64,000 bases of DNA from Syngnathus acus (Eukaryota; Chordata; Actinopteri; Syngnathiformes; Syngnathidae). The notes under the pieces are model-generated. The model was not told the origin of the DNA. It ran no database searches and was given only the letters and a program-made list of their open reading frames with translations. The translations under genes were made by a program, and so were the position numbers. The stretch spans positions 3,414,491-3,478,490 of the forward strand of contig NC_051092.1 in assembly GCF_901709675.1 (NCBI RefSeq), written 5' to 3'. Positions within the stretch are counted from its first letter, which is position 1; every line of letters starts with the position of its first letter. This document shows positions 63,711 through 64,000 of the stretch, one piece after another.

Positions 63711-63786
63711 TGTGCGTGCGCGCGCGCGCGCAGCTTGCCGGGTGAGCTGAGCCATACTGAGGGGAACCACCCATGGGATGACGTCA
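63711..63786. promoter_or_regulatory. CG-alternating tract and consensus CRE
   Basis: An alternating purine-pyrimidine stretch (TGTGCGTGCGCGCGCGCGCG, 63711-63732), prone to Z-DNA, lies 47 bases before a perfect TGACGTCA (63779-63786). It could be an upstream element of the next gene, but no transcription start or exon is visible. Confidence 0.25.
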
Positions 63787-64000
63787 CGGCGCCCTGACAA
63801 GCTGGTGTAGTGATGTGCATTCCAGTTGTTTTAAGTGAACAGAATCTTTAGAATCAGTTGACTCAAAATATTCGTTCAAACGAATCGTCCCCCCCCACAC
63901 ACACACTGATCCTTTATTTTATTTATTTTATTTGTATTTTTAACTTCAATAACACACAACTAAGCACATTTTTTTCTATATTACAACATCCCGTGGGAAC

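Larger units (their letters stand above)
61291..64000. other. downstream intergenic region
   Basis: No exon is recognised. It contains CA microsatellites (61807-61829, 61991-62014), an A run (62799-62809), TACAATAC-type repeats near 63140-63200, AT-rich sequence and a CG-alternating tract followed by a CRE (63711-63786). In other vertebrates capza2 follows met, so it may lie just beyond the window. Confidence 0.4.

Overview
The window is vertebrate nuclear DNA, almost certainly from a ray-finned (teleost) fish. Its genes are split by GT-AG introns, its coding exons are GC-rich, and its intergenic DNA is compact, AT-richer and full of CA/GT microsatellites and small DNA-transposon relics. No bacterial-style operons, CRISPR arrays or phage genes are visible. 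All exon boundaries were read by eye from splice signals, reading phase and recalled family sequences; no alignment was run.

Layout: 1-755 looks like the 3' end of an unidentified + strand transcript. setd6 (lysine methyltransferase) is on the - strand at 988-3228. A tRNA-Pro(TGG) lies in the gap to tes. tes (testin, PET + three LIM domains) is on the + strand at 4487-8415. An 11-kb gap follows with a tRNA-Asn(GTT), a foldback transposon relic with a perfect 72-bp hairpin, and a Tigger/pogo-like relic. Then come cav2 (20040-21970), cav1 (23017-27574), a 6-kb gap with a large GT array, and met (HGF receptor; non-coding first exon near 33620-33881, coding 35532-59567). The last 4 kb contain no recognisable gene.

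The order tes-cav2-cav1-met on one strand matches the conserved vertebrate block on human 7q31. Caveolin-1 and -2 co-assemble, and testin and Met both act at adhesion and cytoskeletal interfaces. The conserved block may reflect shared regulatory DNA, but that is inference. I rebuilt full open reading frames for all five genes: Setd6 about 450 aa, Testin about 546 aa, Cav2 163 aa, Cav1 186 aa, Met about 1416 aa.

Most worth a second look: a decayed copy of the cav2 exon-2 start, with its splice acceptor, inside cav2 intron 1; Cav1 with an altered caveolin signature, no Tyr at the Src-site region and one palmitoylation Cys replaced; a testin with a 36-bp tandem repeat and a Gly/Ala-rich insertion; a Met Sema domain split over three exons; a degenerate repeat of about 165 bp around met and in the tes 3' UTR; and the 72-bp perfect hairpin. 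I found no wholly new multi-gene system.
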